64,000 bases of DNA, taken from positions 62,001 to 126,000 of the forward strand of contig NZ_JAUKFY010000012.1 of assembly GCF_030489605.1 (NCBI RefSeq), given 5' to 3'. The notes under the pieces were generated by a model. It did not search any database, was not told the origin of the DNA, and saw only the letters and a program-made list of their open reading frames with translations. Made by a program: the position numbers and the translations under genes. Below, one piece after another: positions 34,814 to 43,674 of this stretch (position 1 is its first letter; each line of letters starts with the position of its first letter). This stretch comes from Brevibacillus laterosporus. Its GTDB lineage: Bacteria; Bacillota; Bacilli; Brevibacillales; Brevibacillaceae.

Positions 34814-36556
34814 TTAATATCTAAAAGTACGAGTAAGCTTTTGCAGCTCTTCAGCCATGGTAGACAGAGAATTTGCCAATGCCGTTACCTCTTCCATCGA
34901 AGCAAGCTGTTCCTCTGCCGAAGAAGCAATATTTTGCGAATGATCTGTTGCCTGTTGGGCAATATGAGCCACATTTTCTCCACTGGCTGAAATTTCTTGC
35001 AAACTCGCTGATATCTGTTGACTAATGCTAGCCAATTCTTCGATCTGTTGAGAAATGTAGCCCGTTGAAGCAAGAATGTTCTTAAACTTCTGATCCGTAT
35101 CGTTTGCAATCTCAATCCCCGTCTGAACTTCCTCTTTGACCTTACTCATGGTCTTAATGGATTGAGTCATATCTTGCTGTATCTCTTCTAGTAGCTGCGT
35201 AATTTGATTCGAGGACTGCGTGGACTGATCTGCCAGCTTTCTGACCTCTTCGGCAACTACCGCAAAGCCTCTACCATGTTCGCCAGCTCTTGCAGCCTCA
35301 ATAGCAGCATTTAAAGCTAGTAGATTGGTTTGAGCAGATATATCTGTAATGACACTTAACATTCCGGAAATATCATTTGTACGCTTATCCAGAAGCTTAA
35401 TCACAGCATCTGATTCATTAACAGATTTATGGATGGAATTCATCTGCTGAACTGTTTTCTGTACGGCTTGTCCACCATCCTCTGCCGTTTCTCTTGTTTC
35501 TGTAGATGTCTCTGCAATAGAGGACGAGCTCTCTGCTATTCGCTGCATGCCAACTGAGATTTCCTCAATGGAGCTTGTGGTTTTATAGAGAGCATTTTGT
35601 TGCTCCTCAGCACCACTCGCCGCTTCTTGAATAGCAAGCGTAATTTGTTCATTTGCCTTGCTTGTCTCTTCTGCACTAGCTGTTAATTCCTTTGCGGAAC
35701 CAGCTACTCGTTGTGCTGATAAGTCCACTTCACTAATCAGATGGCGTATATTTTTAATCATGTAATTAAAATCTTTTGCCAAATTTCCTATTTCATCCTT
35801 GGAGGTAATCTTCAATCCTTCTATTGTAAGATCACCATCGGCTACCCTGTTCAACTGTTGAGCCACCAAAACAATTGGCTTCGTAAATAGCCTGGAGAAA
35901 AAGGTAACAACAATAATCCCAACAATTGTAGAAATAGAAGCAATCAGAGCTATCAAAGTTAAAATGTTATTAGCCCCTTTATTAAACTCGGTAAGATAGG
36001 CTCCAGACCCAACAATCCATCCCCAATGCGGCTCTAATTCGACGTAAGACACTTTGGTCTCGACCTCGTCAGAATTGGCAATCTGCCATTTATACCTCAC
36101 AAATCCGCCGCCGGAAGTTCCCTTTTCAACAAACTCTTTCGCCAATAAAACACCGTCCTGTGTGGTGACATTAGAAAGATCTTGGCCTTCATTGGATGGA
36201 TTCATGACAGACACAGCTTTCTCATTGATTGCCCAGACATAGCCGGTTTCGCCAGTCGTATACTCCTTGTTGATCGGACGCTTGTTCTCTGAATTTTTTG
36301 CACCTAGCAGCTCCTGACGCACCTTTTCCTGAGCTTCTTCTAAGGTTAGCTGTCCTGCCTGAACTCGCTCATTCATTAGATCAATCATGCCAATTACCAT
36401 TTTCACATTGTTTTGCAGGGCTGCCTCACCTGCCTGATCTAGCTCCTTCTTCGTCGACCCGTAGGTAGTGATTCCAATAAGCAAAGTAGGTACTAGCAAG
36501 ATTGCTAAGCATAAGATCGTAAGTTTGGCTCTTAATGAAGCAATTTGAATTTTCAC
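34814..36556 (-). CDS. Methyl-accepting chemotaxis protein with a single Cache domain
   Basis: A 580-residue transmembrane chemoreceptor. There is a TM helix at about 10-30 and an extracellular single-Cache domain (about 35-190) with [12 protein letters not shown] and [13 protein letters not shown] second TM helix lies at about 200-220 and a HAMP domain (about 220-275) includes [20 protein letters not shown]. The cytoplasmic coiled coil ends in the hairpin tip [17 protein letters not shown] (about 430). The Cache signature suits small organic acids, but the ligand is unknown. It is a single-gene unit with its own terminator, transcribed away from the CheX-like gene. Confidence 0.93.
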   Translation of the reverse strand: MKIQIASLRAKLTILCLAILLVPTLLIGITTYGSTKKELDQAGEAALQNNVKMVIGMIDLMNERVQAGQLTLEEAQEKVRQELLGAKNSENKRPINKEYTTGETGYVWAINEKAVSVMNPSNEGQDLSNVTTQDGVLLAKEFVEKGTSGGGFVRYKWQIANSDEVETKVSYVELEPHWGWIVGSGAYLTEFNKGANNILTLIALIASISTIVGIIVVTFFSRLFTKPIVLVAQQLNRVADGDLTIEGLKITSKDEIGNLAKDFNYMIKNIRHLISEVDLSAQRVAGSAKELTASAEETSKANEQITLAIQEAASGAEEQQNALYKTTSSIEEISVGMQRIAESSSSIAETSTETRETAEDGGQAVQKTVQQMNSIHKSVNESDAVIKLLDKRTNDISGMLSVITDISAQTNLLALNAAIEAARAGEHGRGFAVVAEEVRKLADQSTQSSNQITQLLEEIQQDMTQSIKTMSKVKEEVQTGIEIANDTDQKFKNILASTGYISQQIEELASISQQISASLQEISASGENVAHIAQQATDHSQNIASSAEEQLASMEEVTALANSLSTMAEELQKLTRTFRY

Positions 36557-36735
36557 AGTCTCTCCTCCTTTAGGACTTTCTCATATGACAAAATGGATGT
36601 TTTTCCCCTACATCTTCATTCATTCTATCCTTATAAATATCGTAGAAACTGAGCTTTCTAATGAGTGGAAATAATTACCTTGCCAGCTAATCTGATAACT
36701 AGCTTACTTGTGTAAGAGAAAAAGGAGAGGGCGAA

Positions 36736-36780
36736 ATGAAAGATTGGCAAAATGGGTCAGCAATTTTGTTTGGTAAGTAG
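36736..36780 (+). CDS. Possible 14-codon mini-ORF with a strong ribosome site
   Basis: AAGGAGAGGGCGAA precedes an ATG and 14 codons (MKDWQNGSAILFGK), then TAG. It lies about 70 bases upstream of the CheX-like gene on the same strand. It could be a leader peptide or chance; no regulatory hairpin was identified. Confidence 0.25.
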   Translation: MKDWQNGSAILFGK

Positions 36781-36849
36781 CTGTTAATCTTTTCACAAAA
36801 ATACCGATATATAAAGGAAGAACTCACAAACCGGAAAAGGATGAGAATT

Positions 36850-37323
36850 GTGGACGTAAAAATATTAAATGCGTATCTCAAAGGACTGACAACTGTACTA
36901 GGTTCATTAGGAATTAATATACAGCGCCAAGATGTGCAGCTACAAAAATCACCTTATACCTACAGTCAGTCTCATCGAGTTGTTTCCCAAATAACGGGTG
37001 ATGTTACAGGGGACATTATTATTGGTATGGAGGAAGATGCCCTTCGTGTTTTACTTCAGTCCTTCAGCATCCCGCTAGACATGGTTGATGACGAAATGAG
37101 AAGAAGTGTACTTGAAGAATTCGCAGATATGGTACGAGGACATGCCATTACCAGCTATCAAGCAATCGATGCTCAAGTTGAGTTTACGAATGTTGGCCTG
37201 CTCAAAAATATTTATGCGGGCGATACCTTGCCTCAGCAAGAGCAAAGCTTAAGTGTACATATTCTTGTCAATGATGAATTCCCAATCCATGTTGATTTTG
37301 TTTTGGAGCAAATTCCAGCATAA
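36850..37323 (+). CDS. CheX/CheC-family chemotaxis protein with altered active-site motif
   Basis: A 157-residue protein with the CheX fold: a central ITGDVTGDIIIGM strand pair and a helix LEEFADMVRGHAITSY. CheX and CheC dephosphorylate CheY-P using a Glu and an Asn spaced E-x-x-N on this helix. Here the matching position reads E-F-A-D, so the Asn appears to be Asp. GTG 36850 is chosen as start because AGGATGAG sits at good spacing. An in-frame ATG lies three codons upstream (36841) but directly abuts the ribosome site. It is divergent from the chemoreceptor at 34814-36556. It may bind rather than dephosphorylate CheY-P. Confidence 0.8.
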   Translation: MDVKILNAYLKGLTTVLGSLGINIQRQDVQLQKSPYTYSQSHRVVSQITGDVTGDIIIGMEEDALRVLLQSFSIPLDMVDDEMRRSVLEEFADMVRGHAITSYQAIDAQVEFTNVGLLKNIYAGDTLPQQEQSLSVHILVNDEFPIHVDFVLEQIPA

Positions 37324-37347
37324 GAAAACAGAACAGGGAGCACTTGA

Positions 37348-37423
37348 GACAAATACCTTACATCTGGTATTTGTCTACCTCGTCTGCATAAAAAACGAAA
37401 CCCTCTAAATATCATTTAGAGGG
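37348..37423. terminator. Two hairpins after the CheX-like gene
   Basis: GACAAATACC/GGTATTTGTC (37348-37375) and the perfect CCCTCTAAAT/ATTTAGAGGG (37401-37423) follow the gene. The second ends in TTATA and probably terminates transcription from either side. Confidence 0.6.
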
Positions 37424-37450
37424 TTATAAACGCAACCAATCTATCTTTAT

Positions 37451-37723
37451 CTACGATTGTTCTGCGCCTATTTTGGAGCATTGCTCCCTTTCCATAAAGA
37501 CATAAGATTTCCTTCGATATGAACACGCTCCTTGAACCTTATCCCATATCTTAGCCAGACAATTCGGGCATCTATATCGTTGACGTTTTAGCTCTATTTT
37601 TCTTGGCTCTCCGTCTATAATATCATCGAATATCTGCATACGGGATTCTGTTTTGTGAAACTTTTGGTTTCTACATATGGAGCATCTTTTAGGAGGTTCG
37701 GTGTAAATATTTATATGTACCAC
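37451..37723 (-). CDS. Small zinc-ribbon protein, possible transposase remnant
   Basis: A 90-residue frame with two Cys pairs, CSIC near residue 17 and the pair in YRCPNCLAKIWD near residue 52, separated by a strand region IELKRQRYRCPNC. The spacing is that of the zinc ribbon at the N terminus of ISL3-type transposases, but no catalytic domain follows. It also resembles stand-alone zinc-ribbon proteins of Firmicutes. The ribosome site directly abuts the GTG start, which weakens the start call. A long AT-rich non-coding stretch follows up to 37940. Confidence 0.5.
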   Translation of the reverse strand: MVHINIYTEPPKRCSICRNQKFHKTESRMQIFDDIIDGEPRKIELKRQRYRCPNCLAKIWDKVQGACSYRRKSYVFMEREQCSKIGAEQS

Positions 37724-37947
37724 ACCCCTTATCGAAGTTGTTGATTGAAGGATATTATATAATAACCGTTCTCGATCTACTACATCAAAGTTAATGAAAC
37801 TGTAATTATACCTTAATTTTACAATATGTTAAAAATTTCAATTTTAATTATTTTTACGTGATGCAAATGTATATTTCAGCCGTAATGAGCTGCCCCGATT
37901 GCAGATGTTCATGCTGACAAATTGCTAGCCCTACCAGCAAATTTCAT

Positions 37948-37990
37948 AAAAAAGACGTGCATGGGATATTGCCCTTCTACACGTCTTAAG
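37948..37990 (-). terminator. Terminator of the 38093-38698 gene
   Basis: AAGACGTG and CACGTCTT pair. On the minus strand the stem is followed by TTTTTT. Confidence 0.7.
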
Positions 37991-38092
37991 AAATAAATAT
38001 CTCTACCTTCTACATCTTCTTAGAGAATCTATTCATTTAACATCCCCCAGAGGAATAGCTCCCATTAAGCTTCCAAACAGATCTAGCTGGTT

Positions 38093-38698
38093 CTACAATT
38101 TTTTTGGAGTGTCTAATCTAACAGGATCAATCATCACAGTGATATCACCAGAATCTCTTTTTATCGAAATTTTTACTCCCTCAACCTTTATTTCTTCAAA
38201 AGCCCCAGCAGTGCTTCCACCTTTAAGCAATTGATCTAGCTGATTTGACCAGACGATGCCAGTGGCTTGAATCATCGCCTTGATAGTATGTAAATCGAGA
38301 GTCCCCTGAAACATCAACCCATCTATCGTTTTTCGATCACTCTTGAGCATTACACTTACCCATTTAGCTTCGTCCTTCGTGTACTTCTCTTGTTTAGGAT
38401 AATAGAATCGATAAAAATTCGTCTTCTTTTCTACTTCGAGAGTAAATGGCAAAATATCAATGTTTTGACTCGCTAACTCTGCTTTCAATTTGTTATAACG
38501 ACTGAGATAATCGTCTGTTGTCATATGTGTAAATGTACCCGTTTCTTTTTTTTCCTCTTGTTTCAAATTTGACTGCGGACTAGCAGAAAGCGAAAGATTC
38601 TTTTTTTCAATGGAAGCATTCGTCTTTTCATTATTTCCGAACACCGCTAGTCCAATTACGACAAACAATACTGCCAACAAAGCTATATACTTTTTCAA
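38093..38698 (-). CDS. Secreted or membrane-anchored protein of unknown function
   Basis: A 201-residue protein with an N-terminal hydrophobic segment (KKYIALLAVLFVVIGLAVF) serving as signal peptide or anchor. A Ser/Lys-rich linker and a mixed alpha/beta domain (about 65-200) follow, with DDYLSRYNKLKAEL and VKISIKRDSGDITVMIDP. There is no lipobox cysteine. The family is not recognised. GGAGGGGTA precedes the ATG. It is a single-gene unit with its own terminator. Confidence 0.7.
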   Translation of the reverse strand: MKKYIALLAVLFVVIGLAVFGNNEKTNASIEKKNLSLSASPQSNLKQEEKKETGTFTHMTTDDYLSRYNKLKAELASQNIDILPFTLEVEKKTNFYRFYYPKQEKYTKDEAKWVSVMLKSDRKTIDGLMFQGTLDLHTIKAMIQATGIVWSNQLDQLLKGGSTAGAFEEIKVEGVKISIKRDSGDITVMIDPVRLDTPKKL

Positions 38699-38785
38699 AA
38701 ATACCCCTCCTTATATTTTACATGATTAGTCATATTACATTTTTATCTTCATAAATAGTAGGGAAGTAGAGAAAGTGAACAACTT

Positions 38786-39709
38786 TTATGTCCGCTTTTC
38801 AATCCGCTGTTTAAAAAACGCTGGTTGCCAGGCTTGCATGATCGAAGTTCTTGAAAGTGTGTATAGGATAAGCGCTACCCAAATGCAAACAAAGCTTAAA
38901 AGATGACTGTCTGTAAACGATTCTTTATACAAAAATACAGCGATCGCCAATTGTATCGTCGGAGCCAGGTATTGGATAAAGCCTAATGTAGAAAGGGAAA
39001 TACGCTGCGCTGCCGAAGCAAATGCAAGAAGCGGCATTGCGGTAGCTATTCCCGATCCAATGAGCAATAAATCCGTTCCCCAGTCCGCCATTCCAAACGA
39101 CCCAACACCTTGGTTTTGCAACCGGCAGATATAAACAAACGAAATAATGGCAACCGGAACCGTCTCTAATGTTAATGAAGTAATCGAATCTGTTTGAATC
39201 AGTTTTTTTACAACCCCATATATCCCAAATGACAAGGCTAAAGAAAGGGAAATCCACGGAAGCTGTCCAAAATTAATAGCCATCCAGCATACGCCGACTG
39301 CCGCAAAAAGTAATGAGATAAGTTGCCAGAAATCTAACCGTTCTCGAAAAAATAGCATACCTAACGCGACATTAAGCAGAGGATTAATATAATAGCCTAG
39401 ACTTGTTTCTACAATATGACCGGAGTTGACAGCCCATATGTAAATCATCCAATTCGCACTAATTAAGACGGAAGCCAGTAAAAAAAGCAGTAGACTCTTG
39501 GGTTTTTTCATAAATTCCAAAACTCGCTTCCACTTCTTGCTTAGTCCTACTAACACAATCGAAAAAATCAGTGACCATAAAATACGATGAGCTAAAATCT
39601 CTCCTGGTGGTATAAAACTGACACTTTTCCAATAAATCGGCAGGAATCCCCACATGGCATACGCCGCTATAGCATAAAGGATTCCTCCTCTCTGTTCTTT
39701 CTGCATCAT
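38786..39709 (-). CDS. rarD: RarD-type EamA permease
   Basis: A 307-residue, ten-segment membrane protein of the drug/metabolite transporter superfamily. The opening QRGGILYAIAAYAMWGFLPIYWK and the next motif EILAHRILWS are typical of RarD. Two EamA repeats occupy about 10-145 and 155-295. RarD members are putative exporters without a settled substrate. The ATG 39709 is in context with AGAAAGGAAAGAGATGGAG upstream (quoted core GGAAAGAGA). Confidence 0.9.
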   Translation of the reverse strand: MMQKEQRGGILYAIAAYAMWGFLPIYWKSVSFIPPGEILAHRILWSLIFSIVLVGLSKKWKRVLEFMKKPKSLLLFLLASVLISANWMIYIWAVNSGHIVETSLGYYINPLLNVALGMLFFRERLDFWQLISLLFAAVGVCWMAINFGQLPWISLSLALSFGIYGVVKKLIQTDSITSLTLETVPVAIISFVYICRLQNQGVGSFGMADWGTDLLLIGSGIATAMPLLAFASAAQRISLSTLGFIQYLAPTIQLAIAVFLYKESFTDSHLLSFVCIWVALILYTLSRTSIMQAWQPAFFKQRIEKRT

Positions 39710-39943
39710 TCTCCATCTCTTTCCTTCTTGAATTGTTCCTAATCATACAAGAATTCACATTTTTTATCAAAGAAGTTTTGGAGAAAATTACACCTTCTTG
39801 TTTGCGCTTTCAAAAGGTTGGTCTACTTCTTTGTGCATCACATAGCCTCCTTTTACCTTAATCCTCTACATTAGCAAAACCTATTCAAGCTTACCATTTT
39901 TACACAGTCAATCGAACATCTGTTTAGTTTTTCACCCTTTACA

Positions 39944-39994
39944 CAAAAAAAGGGTTTCCAACCGTGTTACGTTTACAGCTTGTTGGAAACCTTT
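39944..39994 (-). terminator. Terminator of the bicupin gene
   Basis: GGTTTCCAAC and GTTGGAAACC form a perfect 10-base-pair stem around a 19-base loop, followed on the minus strand by seven T. Apart from it, the 330 bases between rarD and the bicupin gene hold nothing recognised. Confidence 0.8.
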
Positions 39995-40039
39995 ACTCAT
40001 TTATCATTTTTTAATTTTCGCAATTTTTACATCAACCTA

Positions 40040-41239
40040 TTATTTAGGATAATAAGTAAATCCCGGATACGATACAACCGGCCATTTTTCCTTGCGTAAT
40101 GCATTCAATAGCTCAGAATCTACCCGTAAATTATCCTTCACCAGATCACGGGGAGTAAGTGCCATCCATTGATTTAAAGACATATCAGCAAATCGATCGC
40201 TTTTAAATATTTCTAGGACCCACAATGTTTGGTCACCAGTATTCTGAACATAATGTCCATAGGCAAACGGCACGTAACCGACATCCCCAGCTCTGTAATC
40301 AAAAGTACGTGCTGCACCGTCTCCAGCAAACACAGTCATTCTTCCTTGACCGGACAGATAATACTGCCACTCATCATTATTCGGATGCCAATGCAGTTCT
40401 CTCATTGCTCCTGGTTCAATTTCAACCAAAGCAGCAGCAACTGTTTTTGAAGCCGGAAAATTAGAGGAATCCACAATTCTAACGCTTCCCCCAGGTGTAC
40501 GAATTGGTTTCTGGGCTAGCAGACGATATGTAAAGCTTTTTGGAACTGTTCCGTAAGGGGAACGGACTTTTTGACTGTCTAACGGACCAGGAACCTTATC
40601 CTGATAAATGTATACCTGATCAGAAGGAATGTTGGCAAAGGCATCCTCTGGCACACCAAAATTGGCTGATAAAACCTCCTTTGGAGTATGGGCAAACCAA
40701 TCCGTGATAGATAAGGTATTCAGATCAGAGAAGCTTCCGTCATCAAACACAAGCAAAAATTCACAGCCCTCTTCCAGCCCCTGAATGGAATGAGGAATTC
40801 CTGGGGGAAAATACCAAAGATCCCCCGGTCCAACATCGGCAATAAAGTTTCTTCCATCTTGATCAACTGAGGTTATCCGCGCTCGCCCTAATATCATATA
40901 AGACCATTCTGCCTGCTGATGCCAATGTAATTCACGCACTCCGCCAGGCGTTAACCGCATATTTACCCCGGCAAGTGTTGTTGCAATCGGGAATTCTCTA
41001 ACGGTCACCTCCCTCGACCAGCCGCCATGATTTAATTGCATGTGTGTATCAGAGAACGAAAATTTTAAATTGGGAATTAATCCTGCATCTGTGATTGGCG
41101 GGACAAGCAAATCGGGATTTTCAATATCGCGCATAATGTCACGAGGACCGGGATCAGTTGCTCCAGCACCATCTTTTCTGATGGGCTGCGGTATACCTTC
41201 ACATGAGCCTTGATCCATATCTAAATGTCTGTTTACCAT
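40040..41239 (-). CDS. Oxalate decarboxylase-family bicupin with altered lid
   Basis: A 399-residue bicupin related to OxdC/OxdD. Cupin 1 (about 90-220) has metal ligands in [13 protein letters not shown] and a His in PPGIPHSIQ. Cupin 2 (about 265-385) has [14 protein letters not shown] and YGHYVQN. Each should bind Mn. OxdC converts oxalate to formate and CO2. The N-terminal lid controlling decarboxylase versus oxidase chemistry reads [14 protein letters not shown] here; B. subtilis OxdC has SENST at this place, so the catalytic lid Glu is replaced by Asp. There is no signal peptide. The start ATG 41239 is preceded by GAGAGGAGCGAG. Confidence 0.9.
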   Translation of the reverse strand: MVNRHLDMDQGSCEGIPQPIRKDGAGATDPGPRDIMRDIENPDLLVPPITDAGLIPNLKFSFSDTHMQLNHGGWSREVTVREFPIATTLAGVNMRLTPGGVRELHWHQQAEWSYMILGRARITSVDQDGRNFIADVGPGDLWYFPPGIPHSIQGLEEGCEFLLVFDDGSFSDLNTLSITDWFAHTPKEVLSANFGVPEDAFANIPSDQVYIYQDKVPGPLDSQKVRSPYGTVPKSFTYRLLAQKPIRTPGGSVRIVDSSNFPASKTVAAALVEIEPGAMRELHWHPNNDEWQYYLSGQGRMTVFAGDGAARTFDYRAGDVGYVPFAYGHYVQNTGDQTLWVLEIFKSDRFADMSLNQWMALTPRDLVKDNLRVDSELLNALRKEKWPVVSYPGFTYYPK

Positions 41240-41475
41240 AAAAACTCGCTCCTCTCACTTAGCTGTTATAAGTAATGGTACTTTTTTCATCAAATAATGT
41301 ATGATACAAATTTGCTCATTATGACTCCCCGTTAATAAAGCCTTGATAAAAAATTTTCATTCCCCGCGCGATCGGCAGTAAATTCCCGCGCTATGATTAG
41401 CTAAGTTAGCATTCTACAAACGAATGCATTTTCAAACTGCAAATTAACTGAATTGCATGAATTTTTCCGGCCATA

Positions 41476-41504
41476 TTGACGATCTTATTTTCCCGGCATA
41501 TACT
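41476..41504 (+). promoter_or_regulatory. Sigma-A promoter of the aromatic amino acid hydroxylase gene
   Basis: TTGACG (41476-41481), 17 bases, TATACT (41499-41504). Confidence 0.75.
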
Positions 41505-41523
41505 TATCCCTATACTTTATCAC

Positions 41524-41571
41524 TTAAAAGCATAACAGTTTAAAAGCTTAAAAGCGTAACAGCTTAAAAGC
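41524..41571 (+). repeat. Tandem 24-base direct repeat in the hydroxylase 5' leader
   Basis: Two adjacent 24-base units (41524-41547 and 41548-41571) differ at only two positions and share TTAAAAGC, TAACAG and TTAAAAGC blocks. They start about 20 bases after the -10 element, so they lie within the leader RNA. Confidence 0.8.
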
Positions 41572-41634
41572 AAAGAAGTGAAGCAACCCACTCTTATGCT
41601 GACAAGAGCTAAGATGGGACAGGAGGACATTATT

Positions 41635-43059
41635 ATGCAAGCTACTACTAAACCAAATTTCGTTATCCCCAAACATCTTCAACCCTACGTCGTTGAGCAA
41701 AATTATGATAAATATACAGAAGTTGACCAACAAGTGTGGCGTCATGTACTGCACCGAAATTACAATTTTTTAAAGGACGTAGCTCATCCAGCATATGTAG
41801 ACGGATTACGTAAAACAGGGATAAGCCTAGATCATATTCCTCGTGTGGAAGAAATGAACCAATGCTTACAGCCATTCGGCTGGGGTGCTGTTACGATAGA
41901 CGGATTTATCCCTGCCGTGGTTTTCTTTGATTTCCAATCGCGCGGGATTCTTCCGATCGCTACTGATATCCGTAAGCCTGAGCATATCGACTACACTCCA
42001 GCACCTGACATTATCCATGAGGCGGCCGGCCATGCTCCTATCCTAAGCGATAAGTGGTATGCTGATTATGTTAAACGTTTTGGCCAAATTGGCGCTAAAG
42101 CATTTGCTACCAGAGAAGAGCATGAGGTTTTTGAAGCGATTCGTGCCTACTCCAAATTAATGGAGGACCCGCTGGCGACGCAAGAAGAGGTTCAGCTAGC
42201 CAAAGAAATTCTTGATGCCAAACAAAGCGCAGTAACAGGTGTATCAGAAGCAGAAGAGATTGCTCGACTATACTGGTGGACTGTAGAATACGGGCTATTT
42301 GGCAAACTAGAACAGCCATTGCTATACGGTGCTGGATTACTTTCTTCTATTGAGGAGAGCAGACACTGTTTAACCGATGCTGTCATCAAGCGCCCATTCT
42401 CTTTAGAGGAAACTATTCACACAGCATTTGACATAACAAAAATGCAGCCTCAGCTATTTGTTTGCGAAAGCTTTGACCAGTTGCTTGATTCTGTTGAACG
42501 TTTCAAGCATCGCATGGCCTTTCATACAGGCGGCAAGGTTGCTATGGAAAAGGCCCTTCGTTCAGGTACTACTTCCACAGTAGTTTACAGCTCTGGATTA
42601 CAGGTGACTGGGACCTTAGAGTCAATGGTATACGCTGAAAATAGTGAGATTGGTTTCTTCCGCATGGATGGTCCTACTGCCCTCTCCTGGAATAATCAGG
42701 AATTGGATGGACATGGAAAATCTACACATGCTGATGGTTTTTCTTCCCCAATTGGTCGCCTGCAAGGTGTGTCACTTCCACTGGAGCTGTTTACAGATGG
42801 AGACCTAGAAGCACACGGCATCAGAATGAATGAGCATGTGAAGCTAACGCTTGAAGGCGGAATGACAGTAGAAGGAAGGTTGGAAGAAATCGTTCGTCAA
42901 GAAGGTAAGATATTGCTTCTGTCCTTTAATCAATGCAGGATTAGTCATCATGGACGTATCTTATTCCAATCCGATCAAGGCACATACGATATGGCTGTGG
43001 GCGAACGAATTGTATCCACATTCGCAGGAGCAGCCGATCCTGAAAGATTTTTCGAGTAA
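41635..43059 (+). CDS. Aromatic amino acid hydroxylase (phenylalanine 4-monooxygenase type)
   Basis: A 474-residue pterin- and iron-dependent hydroxylase. The catalytic domain (about 20-300) has the iron ligands in HEAAGHAP (two His) and a downstream Glu in WWTVEYGLFG. Further typical stretches are FGWGAVTIDGFIP and LSSIEESRH. Members convert phenylalanine to tyrosine, or hydroxylate Trp. The protein has a C-terminal extension (about 310-474) of beta-rich character not found in the 260-300-residue PhhA proteins of Pseudomonas; the Bacillus type is longer still. ATG 41635 is chosen over the longer frame because AGGAGGACATTATT precedes it. Confidence 0.9.
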   Translation: MQATTKPNFVIPKHLQPYVVEQNYDKYTEVDQQVWRHVLHRNYNFLKDVAHPAYVDGLRKTGISLDHIPRVEEMNQCLQPFGWGAVTIDGFIPAVVFFDFQSRGILPIATDIRKPEHIDYTPAPDIIHEAAGHAPILSDKWYADYVKRFGQIGAKAFATREEHEVFEAIRAYSKLMEDPLATQEEVQLAKEILDAKQSAVTGVSEAEEIARLYWWTVEYGLFGKLEQPLLYGAGLLSSIEESRHCLTDAVIKRPFSLEETIHTAFDITKMQPQLFVCESFDQLLDSVERFKHRMAFHTGGKVAMEKALRSGTTSTVVYSSGLQVTGTLESMVYAENSEIGFFRMDGPTALSWNNQELDGHGKSTHADGFSSPIGRLQGVSLPLELFTDGDLEAHGIRMNEHVKLTLEGGMTVEGRLEEIVRQEGKILLLSFNQCRISHHGRILFQSDQGTYDMAVGERIVSTFAGAADPERFFE

Positions 43060-43076
43060 AACGAGATTAGCACGCG

Positions 43077-43109
43077 AATGTCCCGACTGCTGTTGGGACA
43101 TTTTTTTTA
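43077..43109 (+). terminator. Terminator of the hydroxylase gene
   Basis: ATGTCCC and GGGACAT pair and eight T follow. Confidence 0.85.
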
Positions 43110-43149
43110 TGACTTTCCACTCCCTATTTTGATAGGTATCCAGACAAGA

Positions 43150-43173
43150 AAAAAAGCACCGCAAATGGGTGCT
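43150..43173 (-). terminator. Terminator of the DUF3006/metallo-beta-lactamase unit
   Basis: AGCACC and GGTGCT pair on the minus strand and seven T follow. Confidence 0.75.
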
Positions 43174-43303
43174 AAGGCTTCCTGGAGTATTCCACTATCC
43201 TCTGTTGCATCTTTTAGATTCAGCAATTCTTGTTCTTTGTTACGGAAACTCCTGATAAGACTCAATAGCCTATTATTATAATTCTTCCTGCTGCCTGCAT
43301 GTG

Positions 43304-43513
43304 TTATTCAAACAAATCATCCATCAAATCATTTGCTTCCTTTTCTCTCGCCTCTGTTTCCGCTTGGTCTACTTCAGTAGAAATATGTACCACTTGCCCA
43401 ACCTGCACATCGTCCTGAAATATAGCTCTAGGAAGGTCATACGTCTGAGCATCAATCTCCACAACAACCATGCCCTCCTCAAAACGATCGATAATTCCTT
43501 TTGTTGTTTTCAT
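43304..43513 (-). CDS. DUF3006 protein
   Basis: A 69-residue acidic protein that opens TTKGIIDRFEEGMVVVEID and continues with a conserved 'GQVVHI' strand, the layout of DUF3006. These proteins have no known activity. They are often encoded directly after a secreted ComEC-like metallo-beta-lactamase-fold protein, as here (161 bases downstream). GTGAGGTAGCGAGT precedes the ATG. Confidence 0.8.
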   Translation of the reverse strand: MKTTKGIIDRFEEGMVVVEIDAQTYDLPRAIFQDDVQVGQVVHISTEVDQAETEAREKEANDLMDDLFE

Positions 43514-43674
43514 ACTCGCTACCTCACAGTCTTTATATACTAGTCTTGCTATGGATGTAACAGCAAGACTTGATTCATTATAAGTTAATAGGAGAAAAAC
43601 TATAGAAACGCCGAATGTAATGATATTATTTTTTTAAAGAACAACAGATTAGCATTCTACCGATTTTGGCCCCT

